Below are positions 59,942-64,000 of a stretch of DNA of 64,000 bases, in pieces. Under the pieces are notes generated by a model. That model saw nothing but the letters and a program-made list of their open reading frames with translations. It had not been told where the DNA came from and did not search any database. Source of the DNA: Adenanthera pavonina (taxonomy: Eukaryota; Streptophyta; Magnoliopsida; Fabales; Fabaceae); assembly GCA_026686845.1 (NCBI GenBank), contig JAIVEN010000021.1, positions 19,114,001-19,178,000 of the forward strand, written 5' to 3'. Position 1 is the first letter of the stretch; each line of letters opens with the position of its first letter. The position numbers were made by a program, and so were the translations under genes.

Positions 59942-60235
59942 TACTCCTGTTCCTTATTATAAGTCATATTTATTCTTTTTACACATATTTAGAAAATTAG
60001 TGAAAAGTTTTGATGTTTTTAAAAATTTTCTTAACTTTCTAAAATTACTCATATTAAATTATAATTCATTTTAAATGTATTTTTCTAAATTTTTCTCTAT
60101 TATAACTCTTTTGATATATTCCAGAAAGATAAAAATGGAAAATAAATATTAAATGACATATAAATTTTATAAAATAATTTATATTTTGAAATTTTAATCC
60201 TTAAAAAATGTTTCATATAATAAGAAACAGGAGTA
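59942..60235. mobile_element. Stowaway-like miniature element with strong ends
   Basis: CTCCTGTTCCTTATTATAAG at the left is inverted at the right as ATATAATAAGAAACAGGAG with one mismatch, and TA flanks both ends. It is about 290 bp long and non-coding. Confidence 0.85.
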
Positions 60236-61130
60236 TCTGAGATAAACAGAGCATATATATATTACATAAAAATAAACAACTTTTATAATAGTAGATAATA
60301 AGATCAAATATAAATAATGAAAAAAATTAGAAACTCGTAACTGTTTGATGTACAGATAGGTTTAAAATAAGGAAAATTGTATTTGGGGACCAAAAAATAA
60401 CATATTTAATTTTTTATACTAAATTGATTTTTAAAAAAAAATCGATTTAAAAAATTTGATTCTCACCCAAAAAAAAATCATCTGTTCTAAAAATTTATTA
60501 TGTTCTTTTTTGTACAAAAATATAATTTTTTTAATAAAATAAACATCAAAGAGCATTGATAAACGTAAAACGTGTGTGCTGGAATTCCACGAGCTTAAAA
60601 GCATGTAATGTCAAAACAAGTGGCAGGTGGAGTATAGCAAATATTAAAAATTAAAGAAGGTTTACGATGCTCTAATTAATAAGATAATGAGATTAATTTC
60701 TAGTCCAACCAATTAAACTGGTTGGGCCGATTTTAATTTTTACAACAATACCCATGACCAAAAAGGTGAAATGCTGGTGAGATAGCACTTTACCTCTCTA
60801 ATAAAAAGCCGGTTATTGACAAAGATCAAGAAAAAAATAATTATATTTGAGTCCTTGACCTTACCTTCTTCCTTCTTTGTCCTCTAGTGGGGTTCTGGAA
60901 TATCCTAACACTGCTTTTAAATTTCATAGCATCAATAATAAATTCCTTAACATGAGTTTTAAATTACATTTTTTTATTTAAACTTTAAATTTATATAATT
61001 TTAATTAATACAAAACTTTCTTCTTATTATTTAATAATAATTAATTTATGAAATGAAAATTGAATATCAAATTATGTTAATAATTAATAAAATATATTTT
61101 AAACTTTTTAATAAAATATTTTTTCTATAT

Positions 61131-61403
61131 TACTTCCTCTGATCCTTAACATAAGATCCTTTTAACCAAATCACGTGAATTAAGAATTGGAATTAACACT
61201 AATTAATTTCCTCAATTTCTCTGAAAATCTCAATATTTTTTCAAAACTACCCTTATTTAATCTCTCTCTTTTTTTCTCTAGATACATTAAATAGGGGCAT
61301 TTTTCAAGAAATGTATAATAAATACTACCTCATATATTGTAAAGGGTTTTATATCTAAAATGTAGATTAAAATTAGATTCTATATATAGGACCATAGGGA
61401 GTA
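61131..61403. mobile_element. Family A miniature element, inverted orientation
   Basis: Begins TACTTCCTCTGATCCTTAAC and ends TATATATAGGACCATAGGGAGTA. Its reverse complement follows 23831-24071 closely, including GAGGTAGTATTTATTATA and AAATAAGGGTAGTTTTGAAA. Confidence 0.8.
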
Positions 61404-61881
61404 AAAATTAGATTAAAATATAGATTTTAAAGCTAAAATGAAGGTATTTGTAATTTAAGACAAAGAGGTCAACATATTTTTTGCTTTTATTTTTTGAATG
61501 AATGAGAGAACGAAAAAAATATAAAGAAAATAGAGACCAGAAAGCAAAATGGCTCAACAACTGAACTAGACCTAGAATAAGACCAAAAAGCTGGGTGTAT
61601 CAGTCAAGGAATTGTGGGGACATCATCTTGAGCGGTTCCCTAAAGCTATTTTCTGGGTATTCGATTCCGCCAAATCTAATGTATGATATAATCCCGCCTG
61701 TTCATAACTCATCTAATTCATGTGCGCATGTTTCTACCATAGTCCTTAATATAAAGGTTTTTGTAAAATTTTGTGAAGTATTAATGTATGATTTTTACAA
61801 ATACTCTTAGCAGCGTTAACTCTCTTTCTCTCCAAACATTAATGTAAAATATATCTTAATGACTTTTATCAAGGGTGTTTG

Positions 61882-63750
61882 TGTTAGGATTAATATAATA
61901 TAAATTTTGATGATGATAAATATAAAGTAATAAGGAGCAAATGTATCATATTTATCTAATATATATATTGCTCGTTAAAGAAGCAAAATGTGCATTAGCA
62001 TGTATCCAATTATGTTCATAATGCATACATCATACTGTGTGCTAATATATCAATCGTGTTTTAATATTTTATAATACAAGTTGAATATATAAATTAGACT
62101 AACTACTTGACTTGTAAGTGTAAGAAATTAAGTGTAGGGTTATCCAAATAAGAAGAGTGAGCCTTGGAATAAAGAAATGGAAATCAATATCATGTCTCAC
62201 TCAAGAAAGAAGAAGCGATAGGATGCTCCAAGAATTAAAGATTAGAATGGAGCATGCTAAGAAGGGAATGACTAAATGAAAGTGGTGTTCAAGCATTGAA
62301 GACCTAGTTATTAAAGATATTTTATTTTCACTTAAATCTTGAGGTGATTTTAATATTTGAAATCTACTTAATCTTGTTATAATATGTTTTAAACAAGTTA
62401 GATTAAGTAAATCTGATGTTATCATATGTTAGAATTGAGAAACATTGGCTAACAAACAAATTTTGTGTTTGACTCATGTTTACTTTGTGTAAAATTTGAA
62501 CTTTACTTAGTGAAATTCGAAGTTACAGAGGTTTCATCTCTGACAGACGAATTTCAGTTCTGAAATTTGAATTTCGAGCTAAGCACTATTAGTGAAAGTG
62601 TGCAAAATATGCATGAAGCTTACTCAAAATTTGAATGTTGGTGAAGTTCAAAATAAGTTAATTGTCTCTACCTCTGACAGACAAATTTTGAATTTCAAAG
62701 TGCGAATTTCAAATGAGAACTTGTGAGTCTTGTTAGAGCATACTTCTGACAAACGAACTTTGAATTTCAACAGTCAAATTTTGAAGAGAGAAATTTTGTA
62801 TTATGTTAAATGTGCCACTGATAGATGAATTTTAGGTTCTAAAATTTGAATTTCGAAGTACATTGTGAAAACTTGAGGCAACTGTTCAAACTTTACCAGA
62901 CATACTTTCAATATGAAAATTCACATGAACTAATATGGGTTAATTTTGGCAAACTTGAAATTCAAATTTTACTCTGTGACAGACAAATTTATGAAGTTTA
63001 ACGTTAAACACATAATTATACTGTCTCTGCAAAATTCGTCTATTGAGTCCTGAAATTTAAATTTTGGAAAGACAGACGCATTTAATGTTATTGGTGAATG
63101 ACTCTTTTTGCAGAGTAACAACTAAAACTTGTATCTAACAGATAGATCTTATATCTATCGTCTAGTGAAGTCATAAATATATAAATAGAATATTATTTTA
63201 TTTTATGGGTAACAATCTTAAGTGAGTTATGCCAAAAAGCTGTTCCAATATATAAAATCCTTTTGTATCAGTATTATTAGTTAAACCCACCTCAATAGAG
63301 TGAGCTTTCAATGTATCATCTACTCTAAAAGAGAGTTTCAATTATGTATTCACTATTTTGTACGATTTTCTTAGTAGAATTATAGTGTGTGGATAATACT
63401 AAAGGATATACACATCTTGTAAATGTGTGGGAAGAGTGACTTCACAAATGCCTGTTGAAACTTATAGGATGTGCTAAGGTTTCACAGGTGCCTAGATAAA
63501 ACATGTGGGATATAGTGAAAAATCTCAAGTGATGGCTTAAGGATAGGACGCAAGCTAAGTGGTTTGGGCTGAATAAGGATAAATTCCTCAGTCTTGCCCT
63601 TCTTCTGTTCATTCCATCTACCAACTTCTTCACACTTTATTCATCCCTGTTCTTCTGCACATCTGGTGAAATTGCGCTATTATTCAAAAAGGGCAAAAAT
63701 CTTCATCACCCAATTCACTCCTCCTTTTAGGTGACCAACCAAACCTAACA
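61882..63750 (+). repeat. LTR of an older related Sirevirus-like element
   Basis: Starts TGTTAGGATTAATATAATAT and ends CCAAACCTAACA, about 1,869 bp. The middle carries decayed CAGACGAA/GAATTTCGA words in the same layout as the LTRs at 41-56 kb, and the end has the same order of short motifs (TAGGATGTGC, AAAAATCTCAAGTGATGGCTTAAGGATAGGACGCAAG, CAATTCACTCCTCCTTTTAGG in pieces). No partner LTR lies in the window; the element continues beyond 64000. Confidence 0.8.
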
Positions 63751-64000
63751 ATTGATATTAAAGCTTAGACTCTCAATAAAGGATCTAATTATCTGGGAAC
63801 AAGATAACTTGTCTTGGTGAGAACATACTGCTATAGGGGAACAATATCAATAGACCTCTAGGTTTTAATGATGAACACTATGGATACTGAAAAATGAGGA
63901 TCCAAATATTTTCCAATCGATAGACCTAGAAATTTGGTTTATCATCAAGAAAGCATATTTTGTTCCAAAAAAGATATAGAATGATGACACATACAAAAAG
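63751..64000 (+). pseudogene. Decayed gag start of the older element
   Basis: After a degraded primer site (ATTGATATTAAAGCTTAGAC in place of TGGTATCAGAGC), weak homology to the gag start at 43224 follows: ACATACTGCTATAGGGGAAC, AATAGACCTCTAGGTTTTAA, ACTATGGATACTGAAAAATG and TCGATAGACCTAGAAATTTG. There is no intact start or frame. Cut by the window end. Confidence 0.75.

Larger units (their letters stand above)
59335..61881. other. Spacer with two miniature elements
   Basis: No gene is supported. Besides the elements at 59942-60235 and 61131-61403 the DNA is AT-rich, with a GA run near 59619-59628. Confidence 0.55.

Overview
The window is nuclear DNA of a eudicot plant, probably woody. The evidence is intron-rich plant genes with GT/AG junctions, very AT-rich spacers, Stowaway-, hAT- and PIF-type miniature elements, an RTE-clade LINE, L1 remnants and a Sirevirus-type Copia retrotransposon. 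I cannot name the species from sequence alone. No bacterial, organellar, rRNA, tRNA or CRISPR features were seen.

Five host genes are supported. (1) A UBP1/UBP2-type ubiquitin-specific protease (5190-9756, +, two coding exons), whose presumed leader intron holds a 3.2-kb RTE LINE in opposite orientation with a perfect 17-bp target-site duplication. (2) A PBL16-type receptor-like cytoplasmic kinase (15633-19586, +, six exons). (3) An intronless, GC-rich F-box/kelch gene of the KMD type (21906-22931, -). (4) An intronless polyamine/amino-acid transporter of the PUT/LAT type (29769-31181, -). (5) An uncharacterised, probably plastid, four-helix membrane protein (56469-59334, +, three exons).

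The spacers are mostly transposon debris. 10.2-15.6 kb is AT-rich with two separate tandem duplications (236- and 135-bp periods) and a miniature element. 23.5-26.0 kb is a cluster of miniature elements, including a hAT-like one with a 9-bp direct repeat. 34-41 kb holds LINE RNase H remnants, a foldback element with long inverted repeats, an LTR-element remnant and the left end of a PIF/Harbinger-like element. 41334-56087 is one 14.75-kb Sirevirus-like Copia element with paired LTRs. It carries an internal 755-bp tandem duplication in gag, a solo LTR of the same family inserted inside reverse transcriptase (5-bp target duplication AACTA), and a third, env-position reading region. An older relative starts at 61882 and runs off the window end.

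The main non-obvious result concerns the USP gene. Its last intron, last exon and 3' flank (about 9058-10183) are duplicated directly behind the kinase stop codon (about 19691-20710), so the kinase may use USP-derived 3'-end signals. The copy lost the catalytic-His part of the exon and carries a short stretch of filler DNA. Nothing here amounts to a clearly new biological system. The best candidates for something undescribed are the Sirevirus third reading region, the dense array of CAGACGAA and TTCGAA motifs in its LTRs, and the five-gene neighbourhood's uncharacterised membrane protein.
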